A stretch of 64,000 nt of DNA from Callaeas wilsoni (taxonomy: Eukaryota; Chordata; Aves; Passeriformes; Callaeidae), in NCBI GenBank assembly GCA_013398955.1, contig VWPU01005414.1:186001-250000 (forward strand). The letters run 5' to 3'. Within the stretch, counting starts at the first letter, position 1, and every line of letters starts with the position of its first letter. The translations under genes were made by a program, and so were the position numbers. A model generated the notes under the pieces. The model saw nothing but the letters and a program-made list of their open reading frames with translations. It searched no databases and was not told the DNA's origin. Positions 63,594 to 64,000 of the stretch are shown here, piece after piece.

Positions 63594-64000
63594 AGCTTTC
63601 CAGCTCAAGGTTTTGGGCCAGACATGAGGTGGCTTTTGGGGAATGTTTTGCCCTCCTTGGGGTGCTTCAGAAGCAGGCAAGCCAGCTCACACTCGGAGGC
63701 AATGCATCTCACAAGGGTTACCCTCACTGATTCGGAGAGGTTCAGCTGGACCAGTAACGATATCACAATAACTTACTAAATTTAATCTCTATTGAAAATT
63801 CAAGGCAAAACGTCCTCCCCTTCCCCTCCATAACATCCCATCAAATGGAGAAGATCAGACTGGTGTTAAAGAGGGATTGGCAATTAAAAGGGTAAACATT
63901 AAACACTTGGTGTTCTTTCAAAGGGTAGTAATAATGCATCTTGACCAGCCTAAAAGCTGAGTTTGTGTGTATGCATGTGTTTTAAGATCCAACTACATTA

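Larger units (their letters stand above)
44266..64000. other. intergenic region downstream of SLC35F1
   Basis: No exon, RNA gene or confidently named interspersed repeat is recognised over almost 20 kb. In mammals CEP85L (opposite strand) and PLN follow SLC35F1. I looked for the short PLN frame and did not find it, and none of the minus-strand frames resembles CEP85L. Short CTG runs (46178-46193), an A16-like run (54946-54963), a T-run (59113-59127), a purine-rich block (49440-49640) and small palindromes are present. 51930-52700 is pyrimidine-rich on this strand and might be an undated, decayed transposon, but I cannot assign it. Confidence 0.7.

Noticed and set aside
44266..64000. Search for PLN, the 52-residue neighbour gene in mammals
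   Set aside because: No frame beginning with the characteristic MEKVQYLTRSA-type start was seen on either strand; it probably lies further right.
1..64000. CRISPR arrays, tRNA or rRNA genes, bacterial operons
   Set aside because: No regularly spaced repeats, cloverleaf-type sequence or prokaryotic gene packing was seen; the window is vertebrate intron and intergenic DNA.

Overview
The window looks like vertebrate, almost certainly avian, nuclear DNA. It is AT-rich and CpG-poor, and its recognisable interspersed repeats are mostly chicken-repeat-1 (CR1) LINE fragments. One retroviral-type LTR near the left end resembles LTRs I associate with songbirds, so a passerine is the best guess. No bacterial, phage or CRISPR feature is present, and most open reading frames are chance.

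The only gene I can support is the 3' half of SLC35F1, on the + strand. Five coding exons (7905-8064, 13301-13457, 17603-17655, 22201-22355, 40186-40410) join in frame, with consensus splice sites, to give the last 249 residues and the stop codon of a drug/metabolite-transporter-superfamily membrane protein. The first three coding exons lie left of the window. The last exon probably continues through a 3' UTR of about 3.8 kb to a cluster of AATAAA signals at 44052-44246.

Layout: 1-7904 is the upstream intron, with a solo LTR (1765-2403) and two abutting CR1 pieces in opposite orientation (5741-6446). 8065-22200 holds three introns of 4-5 kb; they contain an ancient CR1, a long antisense CR1 and a sense CR1. 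22356-40185 is a 17.8 kb last intron with a probable very old CR1 and small tandem repeats. 40411-about 44250 is the presumed 3' UTR, with a CpG-dense patch at its distal end. From about 44250 to 64000 I see no gene, only simple repeats, short palindromes and clusters of factor-binding motifs. In mammals SLC35F1 is followed by CEP85L and PLN; I found no PLN reading frame here and recognised no CEP85L exon.

I did not find a new biological system. The points most worth a check are the CpG-dense patch and tandem polyadenylation signals of the 3' UTR, the inverted CR1 pair, the unusual ends of the LTR, a compact intronic hairpin, and a possible enhancer-like motif cluster near 47.0-47.2 kb.
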